From assembly GCA_945889495.1 (NCBI GenBank), contig CAMDBU010000044.1, positions 1 through 38,642 of the forward strand: DNA of 38,642 nt. Direction: 5' to 3'. This DNA comes from Syntrophobacter sp. SbD2. GTDB lineage: Bacteria; Desulfobacterota; Binatia; UBA9968. The notes beneath the pieces were generated by a model. The model was not told the DNA's origin and ran no database searches. It worked only from the letters and a program-made list of their open reading frames with translations. The position numbers and the translations under genes are program-made. Positions 15,201-24,044 of the stretch are shown piece after piece (within the stretch, counting starts at the first letter, position 1; each line of letters opens with the position of its first letter).

Positions 15201-17495
15201 ATGGACCAGCAGCTCAACTGGAAAGAAAAACTCGGCGCCAAGATTCCCGCCGAACTGGGTCGCGAGATCGATATCTTCGAGCAGCAGATGGAGCTGCGCA
15301 AGGCGGGTAAGATCGACGAGAAAGTTTTCGCCGAAACCCGGTTGCGCCGAGGTATCTACGGCCAGCGCTACGACAACGGCCAGCGCCATGACGGCAAGCG
15401 GGTGCAGCGGCTGCCGTTCAACGCCGATCTGGTCAAAGGACCGGACACCTTCTGGGATGCGCCGGGCATGGTGCGGATTAAAATCCCCTTCGGCGGCGTG
15501 ACGCCCGAGCAGTTTGAGACGCTCGCCGATCTATCCGAGGAATATTCCGACGGCGTCACCCATGTGACCACGCGCCAGGATTTTCAATTTCACTACGTCC
15601 ACATCGACGACACCCCGGCCTTAATGCGCCGGCTGGCCGCCGTCGGCATCACCACCCAGGAAGCTTGCGGCAATGTGGTTCGCAATGTGACCGCCTGTCC
15701 GCTGGCGGGCATCTGCCATGAAGAGACTTTCGATACGACGCCCTACGCCAAAGCCACCGCCAAGTTTCTCATGGGCCATCCCGATACCCAGGATTTTGGC
15801 CGCAAGGTGAAGATCGCTTTTTCCGGCTGTGAGCAAAATCCCTGCGGCCTGGTGACCATGCATGACATGGGCGCGATCGCGAAAACTAGAGTGGTCGACG
15901 GCAAGAAGGTGCGCGGCTTTGCTTTCTACGTCGGCGGCGGTCTGGGCTCGGTGCCCTACAAAGCTAAGTTGTTCGACGAGTTCCTCCCGGAAGAAGAGTT
16001 GCTGCCGACCATGCAGGCGATCTCGCGGGTGTTCGCCCGTCTGGGCGAGAAGCGTAACCGAGCGCGGGCGCGGATCAAATTTCTCATCGCCCAGCTGGGC
16101 GTGGCGGAATTTAAAAAATTGGTCGCCGAGGAGCGGCAAAAACTTGCCGACGATCCGCGCTGGACCGATTTCCTAAAATCGGTCAACGACCCCACCGAAG
16201 AGGCGCTCAAGGCCGGTATCAGTCTCAACGGCCATCAGCGCCCCGAGGGCTTCGACGCCTGGTACAAGACCAATGTTTATAAACAGCGCCAAGCCGGTTA
16301 CGTCGCGGCGACGGTGTCGCTGCCGCTGGGCGATGCTAGCTCCGATCAGCTGCGGGCGCTGGCCGACATCGCCCGGCGTTTCGTCAAGGACACGCTACGC
16401 ACCACGGTGGAGCAGAACATTCTTTTCCGCTGGGTCAGCGAAGCCGACTTGCCGGAGTTCTACCTGGCGATCAAAGCCATCGGCTTGGGCGCGGCGGATG
16501 CGGCGACCATCGTCGACGTCACTTCCTGCCCCGGCACCGATACTTGCAAGCTGGGCATCGCGTCGTCGCGCGGTTTGGCGCGAGAGCTGCGCCAGCGCTT
16601 GGGTGAAAAGAGTCTGCAGTTGGATGAGGCGGTAAAAAATCTCCGCATCAAAGTCAGTGGCTGCTTCAATTCCTGTGGCCAGCATCATATCGCCGACATC
16701 GGCTTTTACGGCATCAGTCGCAATATCAAAGGCTTCGCCGTGCCCCATTTCCAAGTGGTCCTGGGCGGCAAGTTCCACGACAACGCCGGCGAGTACGGCG
16801 TGCCGATCGGCGCGGTGCCGTCCAAGCGCATTCCCGAAGCGGTGTCGACGATTACAGAGTTCTACATGCGCCAGCGGCAGAAGGACGAGCGCTTTCAAGA
16901 TTTCATCGCCCGCATCGGCAAAAAGGCGGTCAAAGACTTGCTCGAAGATCTAACCAAGATTCCTACCCATGATGTCGACCGTTCCTTTTACAGTGACTGG
17001 GGCGATCCGCGCGAGTTCACGCTGGCGGACATGGGCGTCGGCGAGTGCGCCGGTGAAGTGGTGAGCCAGGCCGAGTTCACGCTGGCCGCCAGCGAACGCG
17101 AACTGTTCGAAGCGCAATTGCTGCTCGACGCCGGCCATTCTCAACATGCAGTGAAAGCCGCCTACGCGTCGATGGTGCGTGCGGCGCAAGGGTTGGTGAA
17201 GGATCAGAATCCAATGATCTCGGAGAACGACGAGCAGATCATCGCCGAGTTCACCCAGCGCTTTTACGACACCCAGCTGTTTTGGGACAAATACGCCGGC
17301 GGCAAATTCGCCGAGTATTTGTTCAAGGCCAAGGAGTTTGTCGGCGCCGGCAAAACCGCCGACGCCGACCGCGCCGTGCAACTCTTGCAAGAAGCGCAGC
17401 TGTTCATCGACGCGGCCCATGACTGCCACAACAAAGTGCGCGGCGGCATCGCCAGCGCGCCGGCGATCGCGCCGACGCTGCAGCCGGGGGCGTAA
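15201..17495 (+). CDS. Siroheme [4Fe-4S] sulfite/nitrite reductase with C-terminal extension
   Basis: 764 aa, cytoplasmic. It reduces sulfite to sulfide, or nitrite to ammonia, with six electrons, probably from ferredoxin. Two ferredoxin-like half domains and two siroheme-binding domains occupy about residues 40-600. The C-terminal half has the canonical cluster/siroheme ligands C443-X5-C449 and C488-X3-C492 ('SCPGTDTC', 'GCFNSCGQHH'). The N-terminal half also has cysteines, C166-X5-C172 and C210-X4-C215 ('ACPLAGIC', 'GCEQNPC'), where many single-chain enzymes have lost them. Residues about 610-764 form an extra mostly helical segment with 'AAYASMVRAAQGLV', recalling HEPN-like four-helix domains. 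GAGGCGAAA precedes the ATG. The siroheme genes downstream support the assignment; sulfite is favoured over nitrite because of the Rrf2 and siroheme context, but this is inference. Confidence 0.88.
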   Translation: MDQQLNWKEKLGAKIPAELGREIDIFEQQMELRKAGKIDEKVFAETRLRRGIYGQRYDNGQRHDGKRVQRLPFNADLVKGPDTFWDAPGMVRIKIPFGGVTPEQFETLADLSEEYSDGVTHVTTRQDFQFHYVHIDDTPALMRRLAAVGITTQEACGNVVRNVTACPLAGICHEETFDTTPYAKATAKFLMGHPDTQDFGRKVKIAFSGCEQNPCGLVTMHDMGAIAKTRVVDGKKVRGFAFYVGGGLGSVPYKAKLFDEFLPEEELLPTMQAISRVFARLGEKRNRARARIKFLIAQLGVAEFKKLVAEERQKLADDPRWTDFLKSVNDPTEEALKAGISLNGHQRPEGFDAWYKTNVYKQRQAGYVAATVSLPLGDASSDQLRALADIARRFVKDTLRTTVEQNILFRWVSEADLPEFYLAIKAIGLGAADAATIVDVTSCPGTDTCKLGIASSRGLARELRQRLGEKSLQLDEAVKNLRIKVSGCFNSCGQHHIADIGFYGISRNIKGFAVPHFQVVLGGKFHDNAGEYGVPIGAVPSKRIPEAVSTITEFYMRQRQKDERFQDFIARIGKKAVKDLLEDLTKIPTHDVDRSFYSDWGDPREFTLADMGVGECAGEVVSQAEFTLAASERELFEAQLLLDAGHSQHAVKAAYASMVRAAQGLVKDQNPMISENDEQIIAEFTQRFYDTQLFWDKYAGGKFAEYLFKAKEFVGAGKTADADRAVQLLQEAQLFIDAAHDCHNKVRGGIASAPAIAPTLQPGA

Positions 17496-17521
17496 TGAGC
17501 TTTTGTGCAATGGACCGACGG

Positions 17522-17606
17522 AAAATTCCCCTCGATCACCCTTTTTCAAATGGGGAAGGGCTGGGTCTCTTCCCCGCTTTGGTAAAGAGGGGCTAGGGGA
17601 GATTTT
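17522..17606. repeat. Inverted repeat, 'CCCCT...AGGGG' family
   Basis: The left arm (AAAATTCCCCTCGATCACCC onward) and right arm (ending GGGGCTAGGGGAGATTTT at 17606) are imperfect reverse complements, with inner copies of TTTTCAAATGGGGA and TCCCCGCTTTGGTAAAG. It lies between the reductase and the downstream 199-aa gene and could reduce read-through in the operon. Confidence 0.6.
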
Positions 17607-17639
17607 CTTCGTCGTCGTGGCGAAACAATCGGAGTGATC

Positions 17640-18239
17640 ATGGAACTACAAAAACTCAACGTTAAGTTCTTCGTCGAGCAGCCTGACAAAATCGCGCTCA
17701 CCGACTTTATCGATGTCTTTCATTCATGGATTCAAGCCACCGACGGCGTCTATCACGATGTCGCGGACTATAGCCATATGCAGGCCGGGCCGGGCGTTGT
17801 GTTGGTGGCGAACAGCGCCAATGTCAGCATTGACGAGAGCGGCGCGCGGCGCGGCTTGCTGTTCAGTCAAAAGGCGCCGCTCACTGGGTCCAACCAAGAG
17901 AAAATTCGCGCCGTGCTGGGCGCCGCTTTGGACAACTGCCGCATGCTCGAAGCCGAGCCGGCCCTCAAGGGCAAACTACGCTTCGCCGCCAACGAAGCGC
18001 TGCTGTCGGTCAACGACCGCCTGGTAGGCGAGAATTCCCAGCAGTCTTTCGACGCGCTCAAGGGCGATGTCGAAGCGGTGGCGCGGCAATTATTCGGCGG
18101 CGCCAACGTGAGTGTGGAACGCAACGCTGATTCGCACCGGCAATTGAATGTGCATATGAGAAGTTCGGCGGCCATGGACACGGCCCAAGCGCTGCGCAAT
18201 CTAACAGTTCACTCACCTATTGGCGGAGCGCTAACATGA
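17640..18239 (+). CDS. Conserved-looking protein of unknown function in the siroheme block
   Basis: 199 aa from the ATG at 17640, with GGAG five bases upstream. I do not recognise the family. No signal peptide or membrane segment is visible. The N-terminal half is 'LNVKFFVEQPDKIALTDFID', followed by 'HSWIQATDGVYHDVADYSHM' and 'GPGVVLVANSANVSIDESG'; the C-terminal half is helical and ends with 'RNADSHRQLNVHMRSS'. Its stop overlaps the start of the uroporphyrinogen methyltransferase gene (ATGA), so the two are translationally coupled. Placement between the reductase and cobA suggests a function in siroheme delivery or sulfite reduction, which is inference only. Confidence 0.8.
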   Translation: MELQKLNVKFFVEQPDKIALTDFIDVFHSWIQATDGVYHDVADYSHMQAGPGVVLVANSANVSIDESGARRGLLFSQKAPLTGSNQEKIRAVLGAALDNCRMLEAEPALKGKLRFAANEALLSVNDRLVGENSQQSFDALKGDVEAVARQLFGGANVSVERNADSHRQLNVHMRSSAAMDTAQALRNLTVHSPIGGALT

Positions 18240-19030
18240 ATCCGGGTAAAGTCTATCTCGTCGGCGCCGGTCCCGGCGATCCCGGGTTGATGACCATGCG
18301 CGGTATGCAATTGCTGCGTGCGGCTCAGGTGGTGGTCTACGATCAACTGGTCAATCCGGTGTTGCTCGAAGAAGTTCCAGTCGACGCCGAGCGCATATTT
18401 GTCGGCAAGCAGGCGGGCAAGCATTGCATCGCCCAGGGCGACATCAACGAAGTCTTGATCGGCTACGCCTGGCGCGGCATCGATGTGGTCCGGCTCAAGG
18501 GCGGCGATCCGTTTGTCTTCGGCCGCGGCGGCGAGGAAGCCGAGGCGCTACGCGATGCCGGGGTGGCCTTCGAGATCGTTCCCGGCGTTAGCTCCGCCGT
18601 TGCGGTGCCGGCCTACGCCGGGATTCCGCTGACCCATCGCAACTACGCCTCGTCCTTCGCCGTGGTCACCGGCCATGAGGCGGTCAAGTCAAAATCCACC
18701 GTCGACTGGGCCAAGCTCGCCACCGCGGTGGACACGCTGGTGATCTTGATGGGGCTGCATAACTTGCCATCCATCGTCGCCAAGTTGCTGGCTCATGGCC
18801 GTTCGGCCAACACCCCGGTGGCAGTGATCCAGCAGGGCACCACGGAGCGGCAAACGACGGTGACCGGCACACTGGCCGATATCGTCGAGCGCGCGCGCAC
18901 GATCAAGGCGCCGGCGCTGATCGTCGTCGGTGAAGTGGTGCGATTGAAAAGCGCCCTCGATTGGTTTTTTCCCAATGGCGACGCTGAGCCGGCGCCAACC
19001 GCGCACCGGGTGCAGGATCATGGTGAATGA
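18236..19030 (+). CDS. cobA: Uroporphyrinogen-III C-methyltransferase
   Basis: 264 aa. It transfers two methyl groups from S-adenosylmethionine to uroporphyrinogen III, giving precorrin-2, the first committed step to siroheme. The tetrapyrrole methylase fold is shown by '[12 protein letters not shown]' at residues 7-18, '[20 protein letters not shown]' at about 84-103, '[20 protein letters not shown]' and 'VVTGHE'. It is single-domain, unlike CysG fusions; the dehydrogenase partner is separate, downstream at 19198. It overlaps the preceding gene by four bases. Its 3' end overlaps the possible small gene at 19020. Confidence 0.95.
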   Translation: MNPGKVYLVGAGPGDPGLMTMRGMQLLRAAQVVVYDQLVNPVLLEEVPVDAERIFVGKQAGKHCIAQGDINEVLIGYAWRGIDVVRLKGGDPFVFGRGGEEAEALRDAGVAFEIVPGVSSAVAVPAYAGIPLTHRNYASSFAVVTGHEAVKSKSTVDWAKLATAVDTLVILMGLHNLPSIVAKLLAHGRSANTPVAVIQQGTTERQTTVTGTLADIVERARTIKAPALIVVGEVVRLKSALDWFFPNGDAEPAPTAHRVQDHGE

Positions 19031-19295
19031 TTCGCTTTCTGCCGTCTGGGGCGACGATCTCGACCGCTTGGCGACCGAGGAACTCATGGATTGGGCCCAG
19101 GGCATGGATTATTTCGGCGACCAACCGTTTGTCTGGGAGGGCCATCACGGGTTAGATTCGCAGCTAGAGATCGATCTCCAGCCGAGTTTAAACGCCGATG
19201 AGCTATTATCCAATTTACCTCGACATGAGCGGCCGGCGCTGCCTGGTGATCGGCGGCGGCGTGGTGGCCGAGCGCAAAATCGCCAGCTTACTTGA
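19020..19295 (+). CDS. Small overlapping ORF of unknown function
   Basis: 91 codons from the ATG at 19020, which overlaps the last codons of cobA. The first 60 residues are acidic and gene-like ('DDLDRLATEELMDWAQGMD', 'YFGDQPFVWEGHHGLD'), but the last 32 codons overlap the next gene in another frame and look like shadow sequence. It may be a real short protein with an overlapping end, or the start of a gene truncated by the overlap. It fills a 167-base gap that otherwise has no coding content in a tightly packed operon, which is the main argument for it. No known family recognised. Confidence 0.4.
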   Translation: MVNDSLSAVWGDDLDRLATEELMDWAQGMDYFGDQPFVWEGHHGLDSQLEIDLQPSLNADELLSNLPRHERPALPGDRRRRGGRAQNRQLT

Positions 19296-19827
19296 AGCCG
19301 GTGCCCTGCCGACGGTGATAAGCCCGGCGATCACCGATACCATCGCTCGCTGGTCGAAGGATCATTCAATCGAATTGATCGCCCGCCGTTATCAATCTAG
19401 CGATTTAGCCGAACATGAAATCTGTTTTGTCGCCACCGACGACGGCGCGGTGAATGCTCAAGTGTTCAGCGACGGCCGGCGCTTGGGCGTGTGGATTAAC
19501 GCCGCCGACGACCCAGCCCACTGCGATTTCATCCTGCCTTCGGTCCTGCGCCGCGGCGATCTCACCGTGGCGGTGTCCAGCGGCGGCACCAGTCCGGCAT
19601 TGTCGCGCACCATCCGCGAAGAACTCGAACTTTATTTCACCGCTGAATACGAACTGTTGGTCAAACTGGCGGCCGAAGCGCGCGGCGAACTTCAGGCGCG
19701 CGGTTTGACGGTGCCGTTTGAAACCTGGCGGCGCGCCTTGAGTGGCGATGTGCGCCAGCTACTCATGCGCGGCGATGTCGGCCGCGCCAAGGCGCTGTTG
19801 CTGCGCGAATTGGGTGTGGAACCGTAA
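19198..19827 (+). CDS. Precorrin-2 dehydrogenase / sirohydrochlorin ferrochelatase (Met8/CysG-N type)
   Basis: 209 aa. It oxidises precorrin-2 to sirohydrochlorin with NAD+ and inserts Fe2+, giving siroheme. The N-terminal Rossmann motif is 'RRCLVIGGGVVAERKIASLL' with glycines 19-21; 'FVATDDGAVNAQVF' and 'NAADDPAHCDFILPSVLRRG' follow, then 'VAVSSGGTSPALSRTIREEL'. The Asp residues in these stretches include the likely shared catalytic Asp of the family. Length matches stand-alone Met8/CysG-N proteins. It is read in the same direction as cobA and hemD, so the operon covers uroporphyrinogen III to siroheme. Confidence 0.93.
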   Translation: MSYYPIYLDMSGRRCLVIGGGVVAERKIASLLEAGALPTVISPAITDTIARWSKDHSIELIARRYQSSDLAEHEICFVATDDGAVNAQVFSDGRRLGVWINAADDPAHCDFILPSVLRRGDLTVAVSSGGTSPALSRTIREELELYFTAEYELLVKLAAEARGELQARGLTVPFETWRRALSGDVRQLLMRGDVGRAKALLLRELGVEP

Positions 19828-19845
19828 GTTACCGGGAATTAAATT

Positions 19846-20694
19846 ATGGAAACCCAAAGCCGCGGCAGCCTGCGTGGGCTCAGAGTGGTCTGCTTTGAGA
19901 GCCGGCGCGCCAAGGAGATGGCCGAGCTGATTCGTCGGTACGACGGCGAGCCGATTGTCGCGCCCTCCATGCGCGAGGTGGCGCTAAGCGAAAACCGCGC
20001 CGCGCTGGAGCTCTTACCGGCGATCGAAGCCGGCGGTTTCGATCTCGTCATCCTCATGACCGGCGTCGGCACCAAGGCGCTCAATGAAATCCTGCGCAGC
20101 CAGTTCTCTCAAGAAAGAATTGTCGCGGCGCTAAAAATGGTTCAGCTGATCGCCCGCGGACCCAAGCCGGTGGCCGCGTTAAAAGAATTGGGACTGCAAG
20201 CGGCGCTGACCGTGCCCGAGCCCAACACCTGGCGGGAAATTCTCTCGACCTTGGACGGCGCCGTCGAGCTGCGCGGCAAGCGCGTCGCGCTGCAAGAATA
20301 CGGCATCGCCAACCCCGAGTTGGTGGCGGCGCTCGAACAGCGCGGCGCGGCGGTGACGGCGATCCCGATCTACCGCTGGGCCTTGCCGGAGGATTTGGCG
20401 CCGCTGCGTAGCGCCATCGAGAAAATCAGCGCCGGTGGCGCCGAGGTCGCGCTGTTTACCAACGGCGCCCAGGTCGATCATCTGTTGCAGGTGGCGACGC
20501 TCGATCATGCGGCCGATGGCTTGCGCGCCGGTTTGAAAAAACTCGTCGTCGGCTCGGTGGGGCCGGTGTGCAGCCAAGTGCTGCGCCAGTTTAGCATCGA
20601 GCCCGACATCGAGCCGGTGCATCCCAAGATGGGTTCGTTGATCGCCGAAGTGGCGGCGCGGGCGCGCGACGTGTTGGCGCGGAAATCGACATAG
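19846..20694 (+). CDS. hemD: Uroporphyrinogen-III synthase
   Basis: 282 aa. It cyclises hydroxymethylbilane to uroporphyrinogen III with inversion of ring D. Although HemD sequences are poorly conserved, the landmarks are present: 'GLRVVCFESRRAKEMAELI' at the start, 'VILMTGVGTKALNEIL' at about 66-81, 'ARGPKPVAALKELGL', 'GKRVALQEYG' and 'VALFTNGAQVDHLLQV', followed by 'VGSVGPVCSQVL'. It starts 18 bases after the previous stop, so it is the last gene of the siroheme operon. Having hemD here lets the operon pull flux from the heme pathway towards siroheme; hemA, hemL and hemC are not in the window. Confidence 0.9.
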   Translation: METQSRGSLRGLRVVCFESRRAKEMAELIRRYDGEPIVAPSMREVALSENRAALELLPAIEAGGFDLVILMTGVGTKALNEILRSQFSQERIVAALKMVQLIARGPKPVAALKELGLQAALTVPEPNTWREILSTLDGAVELRGKRVALQEYGIANPELVAALEQRGAAVTAIPIYRWALPEDLAPLRSAIEKISAGGAEVALFTNGAQVDHLLQVATLDHAADGLRAGLKKLVVGSVGPVCSQVLRQFSIEPDIEPVHPKMGSLIAEVAARARDVLARKST

Positions 20695-20880
20695 AGTCCG
20701 CTGTTCCTTCCGCCGCGTCGTTGTTTCTCGGGCAGTTCAAGATTTAGGCGTGCGCCGCGTGTGTCGGCGAGGTCTGCAAAAGAAATATCCCACCGACTCC
20801 GTCGATTCAGAAATCGTTCGTAAACTCGATCGAGAAGGCTTCTAGAAAGAATTGTCATCAACAAATAGAAAGAAAAAACT

Positions 20881-22539
20881 ATGCGTGCCGCCGATGCTCT
20901 GGTCGATATTCTTAAAACCGAAGGCGTGAAGTTCGTCTCGACGCTACCCGGCGACGACATCTTGCCGATTTTCGACGCGCTCCACGAGAACGGTCAAGTG
21001 CCGCTGATTCTCACCCGCCATGAGCAGGCGACGGTGTACATGGCCGACGGTTACGCGCGCAGCACCGGTGAGGTCGGCGTGGCGATGGTGACCAAGGGGC
21101 CGGGGCGCTGCAATGCCTTCACCGCCATCGTCAACGCCTTTACCGACTGCGTGCCGCTGGTGGTGATCTTCGGCCATAGCTCGCGCAAGCAGTTGGCCAA
21201 GGGCATGCTGCAAGAAGTGCCCTACCTCGATGTGTTTCAGTCCATGGCCAAGTGGACGTTTAGCGTGCCGTCGGCGGAAAGAATTCCCGAAGTGTTTCGC
21301 CGCGCGTTTACCCTGGCGCGCTCGGGCCGGCCGGGCCCAGTGATCATCGAAGTGCCCCAGGACATCAGCATGGCCCAGGCGGAGATTCCGCCCTATTACA
21401 AAACCCGGCGCGTGCGCTTCGGTCCTGATCCCGACGATGTCGACAAGTTGATCGAGCTCTTGCAGCAGGCGAAAAAGCCGCTGATCTACGTCGGCCGTGG
21501 CGCGCTATGGTCGCAGGCCACCGATGCTTTGGTGCAAGTCGCCGAGAGCTATGCGTTGCCGGTGATGGCGACCTTGCCGGCCAAGGGGGCGATGCCGGAG
21601 GATCATCCTTTGTGTTTGGGCCTGGGCGGTTATCCGCGCGCGGTGTACAGCACCGGGCAGTCGCGCAAGTTCGCCGACGAAGCCGATCTTGTCATCGCGC
21701 TTGGGTGCAGCTTCCGCCAGCATGCGACGTCGAGCTGGTTGCCCAAGCCGGCCCACGCAAAATTGGTTCAAGTCGACATCGACGCCGCCGAGCTGCACAA
21801 AAATTATCCGGCCGATCTCGTGGTCATGTCGGATATTCAACTATTTCTGCGCGCGTTGCTTTTGCAGGGCAAGGAAAAGCTTGCTAACTATCGCCAAGGC
21901 ATGGCGGCGGACGTCGGCGCTGAGATCAAGGAGCTGAAAAGCAAATGGCTCGATTCCTGGAATCCGCGGCTCACTTCCGACGAAGTACCGATGAATCCTT
22001 ACCGCGCCTGCTGGGATATCACCCATGAGCTCGATGCCAAGAAGACCATTCTCTTGCACGACGCCGGCGTGACCCGCGCCTACGTGTCGCATCACTATGA
22101 GGCGCTCAATCCGCTCGGCTTCATCGGTTTCGGCGGCACCAGCGCCATGGGCTGGTCGACGCCGGCGGCGCTCGGCGCCAAGTTGGGCAATCCCGACAAG
22201 ACCGTGGTGAACTTCACCGGCGACGGCTCTTTCGGCATGACTGGCATGGAGATCGAGACCGCGGCGCGCAACGATATTCGTACCTTGACGGTGATTTTGA
22301 ACAACGAGAGTCTCGGCGCCAGCCGTGAGACTTTGCACGAGCGCTTCGGCGGCCACGAGATCGGCATCTCCTTGCGCGGCGACTACGCCGGGGTGGCGCG
22401 GGCGCTGGGCGCCTTCGGTGAGCGCGTGCACAAGCCCGATGAATTGAAGCCGGCGTTGCGGCGCGCGCTGGCGCATCCTGGGCCGGCAGTGTTGGAAGTC
22501 GCGGTCAAGCCGTTGGAGCCGCGGCCGTGGAAGTCTTAA
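20881..22539 (+). CDS. Thiamine diphosphate-dependent enzyme, acetolactate synthase-like
   Basis: 552 aa, cytoplasmic. It has the three-domain ThDP layout: the PYR domain with catalytic Glu E48 in 'LTRHEQATVYMADGYARSTG', a central domain at about 190-325 ('KKPLIYVGRGALWSQA'), and the PP domain with the ThDP-Mg motif 'GDGSFGMTG' starting at G447 and closing with 'VILNNESLG'. Members include acetolactate synthase, benzoylformate, sulfopyruvate and phosphonopyruvate decarboxylases. No regulatory small subunit follows, so valine synthesis is less likely; a 2-oxoacid decarboxylase or carboligase role is possible. A 186-bp gap separates it from hemD and the ribosome site is weak (AAAGAAAAAACT before the ATG). 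Substrate unresolved. Confidence 0.88.
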   Translation: MRAADALVDILKTEGVKFVSTLPGDDILPIFDALHENGQVPLILTRHEQATVYMADGYARSTGEVGVAMVTKGPGRCNAFTAIVNAFTDCVPLVVIFGHSSRKQLAKGMLQEVPYLDVFQSMAKWTFSVPSAERIPEVFRRAFTLARSGRPGPVIIEVPQDISMAQAEIPPYYKTRRVRFGPDPDDVDKLIELLQQAKKPLIYVGRGALWSQATDALVQVAESYALPVMATLPAKGAMPEDHPLCLGLGGYPRAVYSTGQSRKFADEADLVIALGCSFRQHATSSWLPKPAHAKLVQVDIDAAELHKNYPADLVVMSDIQLFLRALLLQGKEKLANYRQGMAADVGAEIKELKSKWLDSWNPRLTSDEVPMNPYRACWDITHELDAKKTILLHDAGVTRAYVSHHYEALNPLGFIGFGGTSAMGWSTPAALGAKLGNPDKTVVNFTGDGSFGMTGMEIETAARNDIRTLTVILNNESLGASRETLHERFGGHEIGISLRGDYAGVARALGAFGERVHKPDELKPALRRALAHPGPAVLEVAVKPLEPRPWKS

Positions 22540-22540
22540 A

Positions 22541-22573
22541 TAATTGAGAATTGAGAATGGAGAATTGAAAATG
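22541..22573. repeat. GAGAATTGAGAATGGAGAAT short-word repeat
   Basis: A run of GAGAATTGAGAATGGAGAAT-type words directly follows the stop codon of the ThDP enzyme. It belongs to the same word family as the copies inside two signal-peptide regions (6000-6033, 10504-10540). Confidence 0.6.
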
Positions 22574-22598
22574 TCGGAGAGGATTCGGAGGTGCTCGG

Positions 22599-23840
22599 AT
22601 GCTTTATAATAAAGAACGTTTACTTGCCTTGATGGATAAGCATGATTTGGCTGGGGTCGTCGCGGCGACGCCGGAGAATATTTATTACTTGAGCGGTCAT
22701 GCGTCCTGGAGTCAGAACGGTTATCGCTATGGCGGGTCGCAAGTCTACGTCGTCTATCCGCGCGATCCGGCGCATAAGCCGGCGCTGCTGATTCCCGGCA
22801 GCGATGTCGGTTATGCGTCCATCGACGATGTTTGGCTCGACGAGAAATATATTTACGGCCGGCCGCGCAATCCGCATATCGCCGACATGAAAAAGCTCTC
22901 CGCCGTCGAGCAGCGCACGGTGACGCTCGCCGGCAGCGACTCCAAAGGGCCGACGGCGGAAAAAGCGCTGGCGCAACTGATTCAAGAGAAAGGCATGGCC
23001 AAGGGGCGCATCGGTCTGGATCATTTCGCGATTAATATCACCCAATACGAAAAGATCCGCGCCCATCTGCCCCAGGCGACGCTGCTCCCGGCGTCGACGT
23101 TTTTTCGCTACGTGCGCATGATCAAGACACCGGACGAGATTCAGCGGCTGCGCGAGGCCGCCGAGGTCAACGAAGCGGCGATCAATACGATGTTGCACTC
23201 CTGCCGGCCGCGGGTGACCGAGAACGAGCTGGCGAGCATCTACAAAGGCGAGATCGCCAAGGCCGGCGGACAAGTCTACTGGATGCACATGGCGGTGACC
23301 CGGGGCGGCAACTTTCCCGCGATTAAAGATAATGTCTTGCAGAAAGGCGATATCTTCCGTGTCGACATGGGCTGCTCGATCAACGGCTACCACGCCGATG
23401 TCTGCAAATCCGGCTGCGTCGGCGCCGCGCCGACCGCCGAGCACCGCAAACGCTACGACGCCATCCAGGCCGGCGTGTTGAAATCGGTGGAAGCGTTGAA
23501 GCCCGGCGTTCGTCCGCAGGAACTCTACGAAACCATGATCGCCGGCGTGCGCGCCAACGGTCTGCCCAACTATTCGAACTTCTTTCTCGGCCATACGATC
23601 GGTCTCGAAGCGCGCGAGTTCCCGTTTCTCCTCGGCCCGGCGGAAGAAGTCGACGATCCGTTTTTACCGAACACGACCAATATTCCCGTCGAGCCCGGCA
23701 TGACCATGAACTTAGAAGCGTCCAACCACGAAGCCGGCTGGGGCACCGTCCAGGTGGAATACACCTGCGCGGTGACCGAGACCGGCCACGAGCATTTAAT
23801 TTTTCCGGAGCAGAAGCTGATGACGTTGCCGTTGGAGTGA
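22599..23840 (+). CDS. M24-family metallopeptidase/creatinase-fold hydrolase
   Basis: 413 aa. The N-terminal creatinase-type domain (residues 1-165) is followed by the pita-bread catalytic domain. All five metal ligands of the dinuclear site are present: D256 and D267 ('VDMGCSINGYHADV'), H332 ('LGHTIGLE'), E373 ('MNLEASNHE') and E387 ('VQVEYTC'). This argues for a metal-dependent peptidase (Xaa-Pro type) or ectoine-hydrolase-like enzyme, not metal-free creatinase. GGAGGTG precedes the ATG. It lies 59 bases after the ThDP enzyme in the same direction and may be co-transcribed. The actual substrate is not readable. Confidence 0.9.
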   Translation: MLYNKERLLALMDKHDLAGVVAATPENIYYLSGHASWSQNGYRYGGSQVYVVYPRDPAHKPALLIPGSDVGYASIDDVWLDEKYIYGRPRNPHIADMKKLSAVEQRTVTLAGSDSKGPTAEKALAQLIQEKGMAKGRIGLDHFAINITQYEKIRAHLPQATLLPASTFFRYVRMIKTPDEIQRLREAAEVNEAAINTMLHSCRPRVTENELASIYKGEIAKAGGQVYWMHMAVTRGGNFPAIKDNVLQKGDIFRVDMGCSINGYHADVCKSGCVGAAPTAEHRKRYDAIQAGVLKSVEALKPGVRPQELYETMIAGVRANGLPNYSNFFLGHTIGLEAREFPFLLGPAEEVDDPFLPNTTNIPVEPGMTMNLEASNHEAGWGTVQVEYTCAVTETGHEHLIFPEQKLMTLPLE

Positions 23841-23925
23841 GACGGGTGCGGGCGCGATGCCTGCAGCGAGCACGCTGGTGGCGCCAGCGATGGGTTTCGC
23901 TTCGCTCAAACTATCCTACGGGATT

Positions 23926-24044
23926 TGTCATTCCCGCGCAGGCGGGAATCCAGGTCGCGGGCAAAGTCCGTCAAACTGGTGACGGCCGGAATCCAGGTGT
24001 GGCGGAGTGGGGTTTCGCCTGGATTCCGGCCTACGCCGGCATGA
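23926..24044. repeat. Palindromic dispersed repeat interrupted by the intron
   Basis: The left hairpin arm TGTCATTCCCGCGCAGGCGG (from 23926) is followed by GAATCCAG, and the right arm CTGGATTCCGGCCTACGCCG (from 24019) ends GCATGA. The two ends are reverse complements, and each end is itself a short hairpin (CCCGC/GCGGG; CCGGC/GCCGG). This is the common 'TCATTCCCGC...GAATCCA' type of bacterial intergenic repeat. The group II intron starts directly after its GCATGA end. Confidence 0.8.
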
